Below are positions 1 to 11,914 of a stretch of DNA of 64,000 nucleotides, in pieces (position 1 is the stretch's first letter; every line of letters begins with the position of its first letter). The stretch is from Pyrus communis (lineage: Eukaryota > Streptophyta > Magnoliopsida > Rosales > Rosaceae): positions 5,997,238-6,061,237 of the forward strand of contig NC_084803.1 in assembly GCF_963583255.1 (NCBI RefSeq), in the 5' to 3' direction. The position numbers were made by a program, and so were the translations under genes. The notes under the pieces were generated by a model. That model was not told where the DNA came from. It did no database searches and saw only the letters and a program-made list of their open reading frames with translations.

Positions 1-1
1 G

Positions 2-3000
2 GGAGAGAAGCCGAAAGCTATGTCGAAGCCGGAATGGGAGAAATTAAATTTGTGGGCTTACTCTTCAATTCGGTTGTGCCTTGCAAAAACTCAGAAGAAT
101 TTTGAGATGTGGGAGACATTGGCAAGTGTGTTGTGGCAAAAATTGGAAGACAAGTATATGACGAAGAGTGCAGAGAACCGGCTACACTTGAAGAAAAAGC
201 TCTACCGCTTCCAATACAAAGAAGGTACAAAAATGATTAGACACCTTGATGCTTTTAATAAGTTGATTGCCGACTTGTTAAATTTAGATGAGGATATTAA
301 GGATGAAGATAAGGCCTTAATATTGTTGAATTCCTTGCCGGACTCTTATGAGCATTTTGTTACCACTATTATGCATGGTAAAGAAACTGTGAAATTTGAA
401 GATGTGTCAAATGCCTTGATGAATTATGAAATGAGTCATAGAGATAAAAATCATGATAGTACCTCGGAAGCTTTATTTGTTAGAGGTAGATCATCGGAGA
501 GAAGATCATCTTCTAGTAGGAAAAAAATCACAGTCTCGACCTAGAGGAAACTCTAAAGGTAGAAAACCTTTGGAAAGGGATGAATGTGCCTTTTGTCGTA
601 ATAAGGGCCATTGGAAGAAAGATTGTCCTAAATTGAAGACCAAAGGTAAAGAAAGTTCTGAAGCTAATGTTGCTGAAGTTGAAACAGATTTTCCTGATTT
701 TGCTTTAACCACTTCCTCATCATTTGATTGTGCTACTAAGTGGGTGTTGGATACGGGTTGTACTCATCATATGACTCTTCACAAGGATTGGTTTTCAAGC
801 TTGAAAGAGTTTGATGGCGGTGTTGTGTTCATGGGAGATGACAATCCTTGCACAACAAAAGGGATTGGTACAGTTCATTTGAAGTTGCATGATGGCATGG
901 TTAAAGAGTTGACAGGTGTTCGGTATGTACCGAATTTGAAGAAAAATCTTATTTCTTTGGGAACTTTGGAAGCCAAGGGCTTCAGGTTTCATTCAGATGG
1001 GCAGACATTGAAGGTGACTTATGGTGCACTTGTTGTGATGAAAGCTCCTCGATGTGGCCATTTGTATTTATTGCAAGGAAGCACTGTGACAGGTGAAGCA
1101 TCTGTAGTCTCATAAAATATGGGCACATCCGATTCTGATACTACTAGATTGTGGCATATGAGATTAGGCCATGCCGGTGAAAAAGCTCTACAAGGGCTTG
1201 TGAAACAAGGTCTTCTAAAAGGTGCCACGACTTGTAAGCTTGATTTCTGTGAGCATTGTGTCTTGGGGAAGCAAACTAGAGTGAAGTTTGGTACTGCTGT
1301 ACATTAGACGAAGGGCATTCTTGATTATGTGCATTCGGATGTTTGGGGTCCTACAAAGACTCCCTCTTTGAGTGGTAGACATTGGTTCGTGACCTTTGTT
1401 GATGATTATTCAAGAAGGTCTTGGGTCTACACTATGAAGCACAAGAGTGAGGTGTTGAGCATTTTCTTGGGTTGGAAGAAAATGGTTGAGAACCAGATTG
1501 GGAGAAAGATTAAGATTTTGAGATCGGATAATGGTGGTGAATACACATCCGACCCTTTCTTTAAAGTTTGCAAAGAGGAAGGGATTGTGAGACATTTTAG
1601 TGTCCGGGGAACTCCACAACAAAATGGAGTTGCAGAAAGATTGAATCGAACCTTGCTTGAGAAGGTTAGATGCATGTTGTCTCAGTCGGGTTTGAGCAAG
1701 TCGTTTTGGGCAGAGGCAGTTACTTATGCATGTCACATCATCAACCGATTACCCTCAGCTGCTGTTCAGGGTAAGACGCCAATGGAGGTATGGACTGGAA
1801 AACCTTCTACTGATTATGATTATATTCGTATTTTTGGTTCACCTGCTTATTTTCATGTAACTGAAAATAAACTTGATCCTAGAGCCAAAAAGGCTATCTT
1901 TCTTGATTTTAGTAGTGGTGTCAAAGGTTACAGGTTATGGTGCCCGGAGATGAAGAAACTTGTAATCAGCAGAGATGTGACATTTGATGAAGAAAATATG
2001 TTAAGAGACTCTGAAAAGAATGTGAAAGATGTCCAACAGGTGGAGCTTGAGAAAGTTGCCTCTAGTACTTCAAATCCTATTTCCGCTGATGTCGAAGCCA
2101 CTACAAGTGAAGAAGTGGGAGACCATGAGGATGTTGAAGAAGTTGAACTTGAAGATTCTATTCAAGTTGAAGAGCAAGTTTCACCTCAAGAGTCTATTGC
2201 CAAGAACAGAGGAAAAAGACAAATTACCAAGCCAGCTCGGTATAGTGACTATGTTGCTTTTGCTTTTCCTATTATCACTGATGAGATTCCATCCAATTTT
2301 GAGGAAGCCATTGAGAGTGAGGAAAAGGAGAAGTGGTGCAATGCCATGGGTGATGAGATGAATTCTCTCTTGAAGAACAAGACTTGGGAGTTAGCTAAAT
2401 TGCCTAAAGGTAAGAAAGCTATTGCTTGTAAATGGGTGTATGCCAAGAAAGAAAATGCTAATGAGAAAAACAATGTAAGATTCAAAGCAAGATTAGTTGC
2501 TAAAGGGTATGCACAAAAGGAAGGCATTGACTACAATGAATTTTTTTCTCCAGTTGTGAAGCACTCCTCAATTCGCATTATGTTAGCTCTTGTTGCACAA
2601 TATGATCTTGAGCTTGTGCAACTCGATGTGAAGACGGCTTTCCTACATGGTGATTTGAATGAAGAGATCTATATGTGTCAACCGGATGGGTATAAAGTGA
2701 AAGGGAAAGAGAATTTGTTTTGCAAGTTGAAGAAATCACTTTATGGCTTGAAGCAATCTCCAAGACAATGGTATTTGAGGTTTGATAAATTTATGAGAGG
2801 CCAAAATTATTCTAGAAGTCAATATGATCATTGTGTGTACTTCAAGAAGTTGCAAGATGGCTCTTTCATTTATTTGTTGATATATGTTGATGATATGTTG
2901 ATTACCTCAAATAATGTCAAAGAGATTGATAAATTGAAGAATCAAATGAAGAATGAGTTCGAGATGAAGGATCTTGGTGAAGCAAAGAAGATCCTTGGCA

Positions 3001-3864
3001 TGGAGATCACTAGAGACAGAGAGAAGGGTCTGGTTGGTTTGAATCAAAGACAATACCTTGAGAAGTTGATTCGGAAGTTTGGAGTTCATGATTCAACTAA
3101 ACCGGTTAGTACCCCTTTTGGCTCCTCATTTTAAATTGAGTTCTCTACAATGTCCTAAAGCTGATAAGGAGAAGCTGCAAATGAAAAATATACCATATGC
3201 AAATTTGGTTGGTAGTTTGATGTATGCAATGGTATGCTCTAGACCAGATATTGCTCATGCAGTTGGCATGGTGAGTCGATATATGCATAATCCTGGTAAA
3301 GAGCACTGGTAAGCAGCTAAGTGGATATTGAGGTATCTCCATGGTACTCAAGATGTTGGTTTATGCTTTGAGAGGGATGACTCTGGTATTGGTCATTTTG
3401 CTGTTGGTTATGTTGATTCAGATTATGCAGGTGATCTGGATGGAAGGAAGTCTACTACAGACTATGTGTTTACTATGGCTAAAAGGCCAGTTTGTTGGAG
3501 GTCCATTTTGCAATCATCTGTTGCCTTGTCTACTACAGAGGCTGAATATATGGCAGTTGCTGAAGCTATAAAGGAGGCCATTTGGATACATGGACTGATT
3601 AGAGATTTGGGGGTTGATCAGAAGCAAGTGGAGGTACATTGTGATAGTCAGAGTGCCATTTATTTGGCTAAGTATCAGGTTCATCATGCGAGGACCAAGC
3701 ACATAGATGTGCGTTATCACTTTGTTCGTGAAGTTGTTGGTGAAGGGGAAATCATTCTCCAAAAGATTCCAACTAAAGACAACCCCGCTGATATGTTGAC
3801 TAAGGTTGTTGGTGTAGCCAAGTTTGTTCATTGCTTGAACTTGGCTCACATTTTGCCTATATAA
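2..3864 (+). pseudogene. Copia gag-pol polyprotein, 5'-truncated and broken
   Basis: The polyprotein would yield Gag, aspartic protease, integrase, reverse transcriptase and RNase H for retrotransposition. Visible motifs in order: zinc knuckle CX2CX4HX4C near 585-635, protease LDTGCTHHM near 748, integrase HSDVWGP near 1331 and RSDNGGEY near 1522, GTPQQNGVAER near 1606, RT YVDDM near 2884 and RNase H DSDYAGD near 3415. Compared with the relative at 53109-57080 it carries an extra A in the A-run at 521-527 (frameshift), TAA at 1114-1116, TAG at 1306-1308, an extra T near 3115 (frameshift) and TAA at 3310-3312. With five lesions it cannot make the polyprotein. Confidence 0.93.
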
Positions 3865-3942
3865 AGAAGGCGTTGAGCAGTAGGAGTTTTTGGAGCATTT
3901 TGGCTTGTCATGGCGTTTTCGGAACTTGGCCAAGGTGGAGAT

Positions 3943-4640
3943 TGTTGGATTATGTGGCCAAGTGGCCAACTCACATCCACTTTCGGCTAATAAAATAATA
4001 AGGTGGACAAAATCATTGTTGCTTTCCTTGTTTTGAGGAGAAAAGGAAAAGGCTAGCAAGTAGCCTTATTATTTTATTTGTATTTGGTTGTTTTTAAAAG
4101 GGAATGAAGGGTGCAGCCGAGAGAAGAGAAAAAGAAGGAAGGGCACCATTTGTTTTTTAAGCATTCCTTTTGTGAGAGCACCGAGAGTAGAGAAAAGTGA
4201 GGGAGCTCATTTCAGTTTTGGGAGCAAAATTAGAGAGTTGCTGAGAGCCCAAAAAGAAGAAGAAGTTGCTGCTTCAATTGGTTAGTAATCATCCACCTGA
4301 GTAGTTGTTGTTGTAATAACTTTGAGTTATATGTATAGAGAAGAAACTATTCATTATATTTCTTTCTCTATTTGTTTCTTTGGTGTGTGAGAGCTATTGG
4401 GTGTATTGGGCTTTTGGGTTGTGAGATTGCCGACACTTTGTAAACTTCCATTTGGTTGATAGTGGATTATTGGGTGAGCTCCTACTGCTCCGAGGATGTA
4501 CTCCAGTTACACTGACTGTGGAGGAACCTCGTTAAAATCTTGGTGTTATTTTCTATATTGTTCTTGCATTTCATTTGATATATTTTCTGTGGGTTAGCTT
4601 GATTTGGTTCCGCGTGGTTTGGTGCTATCCTAGTACAACA
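3943..4640 (+). repeat. 3' LTR of the Copia element
   Basis: This 698 bp LTR begins TGTTGGATTATG directly after a purine tract (AAGGTGGAGAT) and ends CTAGTACAACA, giving inverted ends TGTTG/CAACA. Its 3' half matches, in reverse complement, 52287-52620 and 35956-36180. Its 5' (U3) part is only loosely similar to the LTR at 52287-52966. Confidence 0.9.
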
Positions 4641-4867
4641 CATATATGATCAGATTTGTATATGTATAGTTAACCTGGTTCTTCATGTGGAACTCCAGGT
4701 TGCGGAGTTACAAGGGAGGTCTACAAGTTTGCAAAAGTGAACCACACTCTATCACACTGAGGATTTGTTTGGGAATGATTTTTTTTGCAATATGGAATAA
4801 GTATTTACAAATTTGCTATAGTGAACCACAACAGTCAATAACATGACTAAAGTTTCTTTTGATAATC
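4641..4867. repeat. BURP-array spacer, copy 1 (start of duplicated unit)
   Basis: Non-coding spacer also present at 24476-24702 and, shorter and more diverged, at 38100-38276. Each copy follows the 3' flank of one BURP unit and precedes the next, so it marks unit boundaries in the tandem array. No open frame or RNA gene is seen. Confidence 0.8.
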
Positions 4868-5125
4868 CACTACTACAAAAGGGGGCTATAGTGTCGGAGG
4901 GTGGTGTCGCTTTAATCTAATATAGTAGCGGATTAGGCAGTTGCGACACTAACTGAACATGACGTCGGATTTACTGTCGCTTATAAGCGTTATTAAATGT
5001 TTATGTCGCTTTTAAACTGACGTAAACATATATTTTAATAATTTTTAAATACTAGTGTCGCTTTTAAACCGACGTAAACATTATTTTAATAATTTTTAAA
5101 TACTAGTGTCGCTTTTAAGCGACAT
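4868..5125. repeat. CACTA left subterminal motif cluster
   Basis: Several copies of GTCGCTTTTAA(A/G)C(C/G)GACGT-like motifs, some self-complementary, lie within about 260 bp of the terminus. In CACTA elements such subterminal repeats bind the transposon-encoded DNA-binding protein (TNPA in En/Spm). That role is inferred by analogy. Confidence 0.7.
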
Positions 5126-5217
5126 AAAGTGTGTATATATATATATATATATTAAATTATATATATATATATTAAATTAAATTTTATATCCCTAAAAACT
5201 ATAATAATTATATATAT

Positions 5218-5414
5218 ATTAAATTAAATTTTAAAAAATTGGTGATCATTGGATTGGCTTAAATATACATACGATTCAATTTCTTAAGTGTTATACATAC
5301 AAAATAAATAAATTTAAATCTACTTAATATATATATATATATACACACACACCATTGAACTTGATTGGATACGAATTCTATGAAACTAATTTCGACAGTT
5401 ATAAACGAAAAATC
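5218..5414. repeat. Left arm of internal inverted repeat in the CACTA element
   Basis: This stretch, including the ACACACACACCATTGAACTTGAT segment, recurs in reverse complement at about 7437-7625. The pair flanks the 346-bp tandem array, so the array sits in the loop of a potential long stem. Confidence 0.7.
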
Positions 5415-7035
5415 ACGATTTAACGGTTATTTTAACTCCGATTTTGATGATTTTTTACAGCTACACTCCTGACCCTATATGAATACAATGAATGGATTCG
5501 ATCTTCAAATTAAAATATTTACACAAGTGGATACCACAAAATCTTATGTTATACTTAATGAAAGTATAAATAAACTCTAAGTGTTAGTCAATCTATTGTT
5601 TTGATGGGATACGAATTCTCCGAAACTATTTTCAACGATCCCAACCGTCAAACTTGTTTGCATATGCTTCGAGATCACATCAGCAAAAAATCACAAAAAA
5701 CAAACATTCAAAGATCAAGTAACGGGACAAAGCTTTTCGACGGTTATAAAAGAAAAATCACGATTTAACGGTTATTTTAACTCCGATTTTGATGATTTTT
5801 TACAGCTACATTCCTTGACCCTATATGAATAGAATGAATGAATTCGATCTTCAATTTAAAATATTTACACAAGTGGATACCACAAAATCTTATGTTATAC
5901 TTAATGAAAATATAAATAAACTCTAAGTGTTAGTCAATCTATTGTTTTGATGGGATACGAATTCTCCGAAACTAATTTCAACGATCCCAACCGTCAAACT
6001 TGTTTGCATATGCTTCGAGATCACGTCAGCAAAAAATCACAAAAAACAAACATTCAGATATCAAGTAACGGGACAAAGCTTTTCGACGGTTATAAACGAA
6101 AAATCACGATTTAACGGTTATTTTAACTCCGATTTTGATGATTTTTTACAGCTACACTCCTTGACCCTATATGAATACAATGAATGAATTCGATCTTCAA
6201 ATTAAAATATTTACACAAGTAGATACCACAAAAATCTTATGTTATACTTAATGAAAGTATAAATAAACTCTAAGTATTAGTCAATCTATTGTTTTGATGG
6301 GATACGAATTCTCCGAAACTAATTTCAACGATCCCAACCGTCAAACTTGTTTGCATATGCTTCAAGATCACATCAGCAAAAAATCACAAAAAACAAACAT
6401 TCAGAGATCAAGTAACGAGACAAAGCTTTTCGACGGTTATAAACGAAAAATCACGATTTAACGGTTATTTTAACTCCGATTTTGATGATTTTTTACAGCT
6501 ACATTCCTTGACCCTATATGAATAGAATGAATGAATTCGATCTTCAATTTAAAATATTTACACAAGTGGATACCACAAAATCTTATGTTATACTTAATGA
6601 AAGTATAAATAAACTCTAAGTGTTAGTCAATCTATTGTTTTGATGGGATACGAATTCTCCGAAACTAATTTCAACGATCCCAACCGTCAAACTTGTTTGC
6701 ATATGCTTCGAGATCACATCAGCAAAAAATCACAAAAAACAAACATTCAGAGATCAAGTAACGGGACAAAGCTTTTCGACGGTTATAAACGAAAAATCAC
6801 GATTTAACGGTTATTTTAACTCCGATTTTGATGATTTTTTACAGCTACACTCATTGACCCTTTATGAATAGAATGAATGAATTTGATCTTCAAATTAAAA
6901 TATTTACACAAGTGGATACCACAAAATCTTATGTTATACTTAATGAAAGTATAAATAAACTCTAAGTGTTAGTCAATCTATTGTTTTGATGGGATATGAA
7001 TTCTCCGAAACTAATTTCAACGATCTCAACCGTCA
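5362..7035. repeat. Tandem array with period about 346 bp inside the CACTA element
   Basis: The landmark GATGGGATACGAATTCT (one copy reads GATATGAATTCT) recurs at 5603, 5949, 6296, 6642 and 6988, giving spacings of 346, 347, 346 and 346. A related partial unit starts near 5362. Units differ by only a few bases. No conserved open reading frame is seen, so this is a minisatellite-like expansion. Confidence 0.9.
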
Positions 7036-7436
7036 AACTAATTTCACTATCAATTGATGGACAGAGTGTGGAGTGTGTGTGCTGTATAGCGCACAAATAT
7101 GGCCCTCAACTTTTATTATTTTTTTGCTCTTGTGTAATACAAATTCTCAGAAGTATCCTTCCAATTAATTGAAGAGATCTTATTTTGGGACCAGGAGGTA
7201 TTATACGGAATATATGTTTTCTTTTTTAGAAGAAAAAACCAGGTGGTTTGACTTGTGCAAAAATGGTGCTTTGCACACCCAAAAACCTACCCTTATATGA
7301 GTGTCGCTTATAACCGACACTAAATTATTTTTTTAAATATTTTGAAATCCAATGTCGCTTTAAATTAGTTTTTTTAAATATTTTGAAACCCAGTGTCGCT
7401 TTTAAGCGACATATTGATTTAAATTAGTTTTTCGTT

Positions 7437-7625
7437 TTATAACCATCGAAAAGTTCCATAGAATTTGTATCCCATCAAGTTCAATGGTGTGTGTGTATAT
7501 ATATATTTATTAAGTAGATTTAAATTTATTTATTTTGTATGTATAACACTTAAAGAAATTGAATGGTATGTATATTGAAACTGATCCAACGGTCACCAAT
7601 TTTTAAAATTTAATTTAATATATAT
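7437..7625. repeat. Right arm of internal inverted repeat in the CACTA element
   Basis: Reverse complement of about 5218-5414, including ATCAAGTTCAATGGTGTGTG at about 7475. It closes the potential stem around the tandem array. Confidence 0.7.
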
Positions 7626-7753
7626 ATATATATATATATAATTATTATAGTTTTTAGGGGTATAAAATTGTTACATTAATATATATAATTATTATAGTAT
7701 TTTTTAGGGTTATAAAATTAATATATATAAAATTATAGTATTTGAAATATTAG

Positions 7754-7769
7754 GCGGGAAATTTCCCGC
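7754..7769. promoter_or_regulatory. Perfect 16-bp palindrome GCGGGAAATTTCCCGC (E2F-like)
   Basis: Each half contains TTTCCCGC, which fits the published E2F consensus TTTSSCGC. It lies about 280 bp upstream of TATTTAAA (about 8050) and a pyrimidine-rich leader-like stretch (8060-8210). This could be the remnant promoter of a lost transposase gene. Binding is not demonstrated. Confidence 0.35.
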
Positions 7770-8819
7770 TTGTTTGAATGGATGGAGAGACTTAGTGTCG
7801 GTTTTAACCGACGCTAGTGTCATTAAAGCGACGCTATGTGAATTTCAAAAGTTGGCGTCGGTTAAAAGCGACGCTAGTTTCATTAAAGCGACGCTATGTG
7901 AATTTCAAAAAGTGTCAGAAGTTTGTGTCGGTTTAAAGCGACGCTAGTTTCATTAAAGCGACGCGAGTTTCATTAAAGCGACGCTATGTGAATTTCAAAA
8001 AAAGTGTCAGACGTTTGCGTCGGTTTTAACGGACGCAAACTAAGTACCCATATTTAAACCCCTCTCTTTCCCATTTCAACCGTGCTTTCATTTCTCCCCC
8101 AATTTCAGACTTTCTTCTTCTCCTTCCCCATTTCATCTGTGCGTCCCCTTCTTCCTCCTTTTCATTTTTTCCTCAACTCCTTCCCCGTTTGCTTTGGATC
8201 ACCAGTTTGAAGATCAACATTCTGAAGAACTCCAATTCGAGGAGGAAGAGCTTGAAGGTGGTTCATTTTTAAATTATTATGATTATTAATTTTAGTTTCT
8301 ATTTTGTATTCTAAATAGTTTTATGCTTAAATTGAAAATTTATTTTTGTTTCTTGGTTTTTAATTGTTTTTTTTGTATTTATGCATGTTGGATCTGAAGA
8401 GTAAGGACACTGGAAATCGCAGATCCATAATTTTTTAAAGGTATAAAACCTGAGTTTAATCTATAGAGATTAGAGCCTTAATGTTGAAGTAGTAAAGTAT
8501 TGGAGCACTGATCTGATGGCAAGCATGGCAGCATGGAGTTGCTAGTATTATATATGGCACTATGGAGCTACAAAATATGTGGTCTTCGACAAAGGCAAGC
8601 ACAGGAAAGCATGGAGGATGAATTTTTGTAAATTATATGGAATGTTAGATGTAAAACATTTGTATATTATGGCACTATTTTTCTTTTGAATTATTTTTAT
8701 TATTGTTTGTTTTGGCCTAAAATTGAAATTTATTATTTCGATTATATAATTTTTTTGAGTTATAATTATTTGAGAACGAATACAGAAACAAATTTCGACT
8801 TTTTTTTAAATTATTATTA

Positions 8820-9168
8820 TCAAAGGTGGTGTCGCTTTAAATCGTCACTAGTTTGCATATTTTATTTATTTAATTGTTCTCTAACGTCGCTTTAAACCGT
8901 CACTAGTTTGCATATTTTATTTAGTTAATTGTTGACTAGCGTCGCTTTAAACCGACGTTAACATCAGCGTCGCTTTAAACCGACGCTGCGTAGTGGCGGA
9001 TTAAGCGAATAAAGCGACGCTGAAGCCCTTTAGTGACGGTAGCAATGGCGTCGCTATTCCAATCCGACATTGCAGTGTTTTATGTCGGATTTTTGCCAAA
9101 TTTCCGACAGAAATCCGGGTTTCTTGTCGGTTTTTGGTCCGCCGATGATAGCCTATATTGTAGTAGTG
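8820..9168. repeat. CACTA right subterminal motif cluster
   Basis: Repeated GTCGCTTTAAACCGACG-type motifs precede the right terminus, mirroring the left end. Further copies occur at 7300-7410 and 7795-8040. Confidence 0.7.
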
Positions 9169-9171
9169 ATC

Positions 9172-10320
9172 GTTTCGCTTTTTTTTTTAGTTTTCCCCTC
9201 TAGTACTTGCAATATGAGAAAAATATATATGAAAAGAAACAAGGGTGAAGAAGTGAAGGAAAACTGATATAATGCATGTAGAAGAAAAATACAAGGAATG
9301 ATACATAATAAATAAAAAAATTATTTTAAGTTATTTTCACTTTCAAGATTTTATTTTCATTCATTGTTCATTAGGGTTAGTCCGTTTTGGTGCACAAATA
9401 GCATAGGGGTATAAATGGCATTTTCAAAATGTAGGATGACTGATCATCGCTCAATTGGAAAGGTCGATAGTTGGAAAAAAAATTAATGGATCTTAATTGA
9501 TAAGCAAAATCACGATGACTACGCATATATAGTATTGAATCCGTAAGTGGTCTTATATGTAATCATATGCAAGATGACTTTTATAGAATACTTGTTTAAC
9601 AAATAATATTATTTACATAAAAAAAAATGATATATTAAGTTTCATAATAAGTTAGTAATAATGTAATTATATAAAGTACTTGTTTTCGTTGAAAATAAGA
9701 AGCTCGATGTATCGGGAAGGACTCAATTGACTAGTCACTACATTAATGTTTAGTTTGAAACGATTAAAGTTGCAAGTAGTAAAGATTGCCCCATTCCTTA
9801 AGAAAAGATACAATGTTTATTTTTTTTGTCAAACGATAGATTTTGTTAGATTAGCCACCAACGATGTTTGAACCCACGCCGTTATACAAGAGCTCAACAC
9901 ATTTTCACTACTGTGGTAAATGACCACTTACGACATAATTTTTGTGTGCGGTGGTAACAATATATATACTACACATTTTCTAAAGAGTACTCGATAAGTT
10001 TGCATTAATTTTAAGTATTAACAAATAAAACACGGTAATTCAATATTAATAGATTGTAAACCTATATGAAAGTGGTTTAAAAATAATCTAAAGCGTTTTC
10101 AGCTCCCAATAAACGTTTTTAAATGGCAAGAAAGTTCAAAATTTTTTTTGTCTAAAAAATCACTTAAATTGTTTTATTTTAAAAGTAAAATTTTTATTAA
10201 AATTTTTAATATGCTCTAATTAAAAAGCTTAACACTTTTACGTAAACTGATCCTATAATACCACCTAATAGAGTTAGAGGGACCTTAAAATTTTATCAAC
10301 TGTCTCATTGAATTAACTTA
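9172..10320. repeat. Duplicated non-coding segment upstream of BURP gene A
   Basis: Collinear with about 24703-25849. It is AT-rich and I see no gene. A shorter, diverged relative of its first part occurs near 21945-22130. It ends at the TTA target duplication (10318-10320) of the next insertion. Confidence 0.8.
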
Positions 10321-11304
10321 GGGTACGTTTGTTGCACCGGACTGTTTCGGACTAAACTAGCTTCAGGGACTAAACTGGACTGACTTAGACTAGACTAAGC
10401 TGGATTGACTTAGTGAAGCATTTGGTGCAGTGTCAGACTAAAAAAGAGGATTATAATATTATATTATTTAATAATATTTAATAATATTTTATTTTTAATT
10501 TAATATATCAATTAATATTTTGTTATTACTTTATCTTTTTCCCTATTTTTCTAGAACCCTCTCTTATCTGTTCATTCATTTTTTTTTTCTCCGTTTCTCC
10601 CTCCCTATTCCCCATTCCCCATTTCTCCCATTTTTGTTCCTTCTTTTTTTTTTTAATTTTTTTTTTATTGTAAATCCTTTGCCTTTTCACTTCATCTTCT
10701 TCGCCTCCTGCCTCTACAGTCTACACTTCACCTCTCCCTCCTGCCTTTTCACTGCCTCTGCACTTCACCTCTTGCCTCATTTTTTTCGATGAGTTGCAGA
10801 TTTCTCGACGGGTTTTCTAACTAAACCTCATCAGGTTAGACGAGGTTTCCACCACTAACAAACTCTTCCTCATCTTTGGTCCCATATTCGAGCTTTGCAT
10901 GCTTGATTTGTCATGGATTTGAAAAAAACCCAAACCAGCCGAGACTTCCAAGCCATTTTCCAGCCACTTCCGACCACCTTTTGGCCTCGATTCATGTAGA
11001 ATTGTAATCCCCTCTCTCCCATCTTCAATTTGGTATTTTATATGAAAATTGGTTGTGAAAAGCATCCCATGGTTTTCAAGGGTGAGTGGTCGAGGAGCAA
11101 GGCGAGGGGGAGAAAGGGGACAATCTTAGCTAGTCCCATGGTTTTCAAGGGGTTACGTTAAGACTAACTAGTCCCAGATTTAGTCTAGGCGAGTGAAACT
11201 TAGTCTCATTAAACCTAGTCCCTGTCAGGAGCAAACATGGGACTCGACTAATTCTTAGTCCAGTCCAGTCCAGTACACTTTAATGAGGGCAAACAAACGC
11301 CCCC
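10321..11304. mobile_element. Harbinger-like non-autonomous DNA element
   Basis: This 984 bp insert has inverted ends GGGTACGTTTGTTGCACC and, on the other strand, GGGGGCGTTTGTTTGCCC, with a 3-bp duplication TTA (10318-10320, 11305-11307). The paralog has a single TTA at 25847-25849 in otherwise matching sequence, so the site is verified. A 3-bp TTA/TAA duplication is typical of PIF/Harbinger. No transposase is encoded. Subterminal parts repeat GGACTAAACTAG and CTAGTCCAGTCCAG-like motifs. Confidence 0.85.
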
Positions 11305-11599
11305 TTAAAGTACAAACCAATGACCAGTCCAAGCTATACACCTCTTTGTTTTCAGAGTTTGCACGCATTCACACACTCAAATGCACATCCTATCTTATAA
11401 CAATTTTTGTCACAAATGATACACATCAAATCAAGATGATCATTAAAATTAAAAATTTATCAATGTAGTCATTAAGTAAAAATGCTATAGATCAATATCA
11501 TCCATATCTAGAGACTACACTGAATTCAAACACCTACGTTTAAAAACTACATTAATTGATTTTCGATTAAATTAAAACCATCTTAATTAGATGTGTCGA

Positions 11600-11819
11600 G
11601 ACATCTTGCGATAAAAAACCAACTCATATTGTTTCTTGTTCACTCTCATGCACCTGCATTGTCTTGAGTCCCTACATGGCCTGCACGTCCTAATAGATAT
11701 CAATGAAATTAAGTGAGTGAGCCTGGGGCAGTTGAAGTAATTGAGTAGTCGACAATGCCGGTGGAGTGTTACTAATGGACCCATCAACTTTCAGTACATG
11801 GTACATTTTCCTCTATAAA
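11600..11819 (+). promoter_or_regulatory. Putative promoter of BURP gene A
   Basis: A TATA box (TATAAA, 11814-11819) lies about 96 bp before the ATG. Upstream are an E-box CACCTG (11651-11656) and an ACGT core (11685-11688). RD22 of Arabidopsis is induced by dehydration and ABA through MYC and MYB factors. Equivalent control here is inference. The same elements occur before gene B. Confidence 0.5.
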
Positions 11820-11914
11820 TGGGGAATCTATTTGCTCTTGTTACCACATTCACTAGCTCTGAGTTACTTTCTTTCTTCATCCATTAGCTTTCTGTTCCAA
11901 TATTTTCAGTCTCA

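Larger units (their letters stand above)
1..4640 (+). mobile_element. Ty1/copia LTR retrotransposon (Tnt1-94-like), 5' part outside window
   Basis: The window opens inside gag. The order gag, zinc knuckle, protease, integrase, RT, RNase H, polypurine tract and 3' LTR is the Copia order. The element ends at 4640 with CAACA and is followed by CATAT. A paralogous segment near 24475 reads straight through this point (GTAATACATATATGATC), so it looks like the unoccupied site. The 5' LTR and left target duplication are not visible. A closely related copy, in opposite orientation and with an open frame, lies at 53109-57080. Confidence 0.95.
4868..9168. mobile_element. Non-autonomous CACTA (En/Spm) DNA transposon
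   Basis: The termini are CACTACTACAA at 4868 and its inverse TTGTAGTAGTG at 9158-9168, flanked by a 3-bp duplication ATC (4865-4867 and 9169-9171). The paralogous segment near 24700 contains the joined site (TATAATCGTTTCGC) without the element, so both ends are fixed by comparison. Subterminal regions are packed with GTCGCTTTTAAGCGAC-type motifs. I found no transposase reading frame, so movement would need enzymes from elsewhere. Internal features are a 346-bp tandem array, an inverted repeat of about 200 bp and a GC palindrome, listed separately. Confidence 0.93.

Noticed and set aside
5140..5345. AT-dinucleotide runs considered as an origin or promoter
   Set aside because: Simple TATATA tracts within a transposon; no supporting context.
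5362..7035. Regular repeats considered as a CRISPR-like array
   Set aside because: Units are 346 bp with no short repeat plus unique spacer pattern, in a plant transposon.
10520..10792. 90-codon Phe/Leu-rich frame inside the Harbinger-like element
   Set aside because: Arises from a pyrimidine-rich low-complexity tract; no homolog-like motif and no transposase features.
11592..11612. Imperfect palindrome GATGTGTCGAGACATC upstream of BURP gene A
   Set aside because: Short, imperfect, far from the TATA box and without a known matching site; not enough to call an operator.
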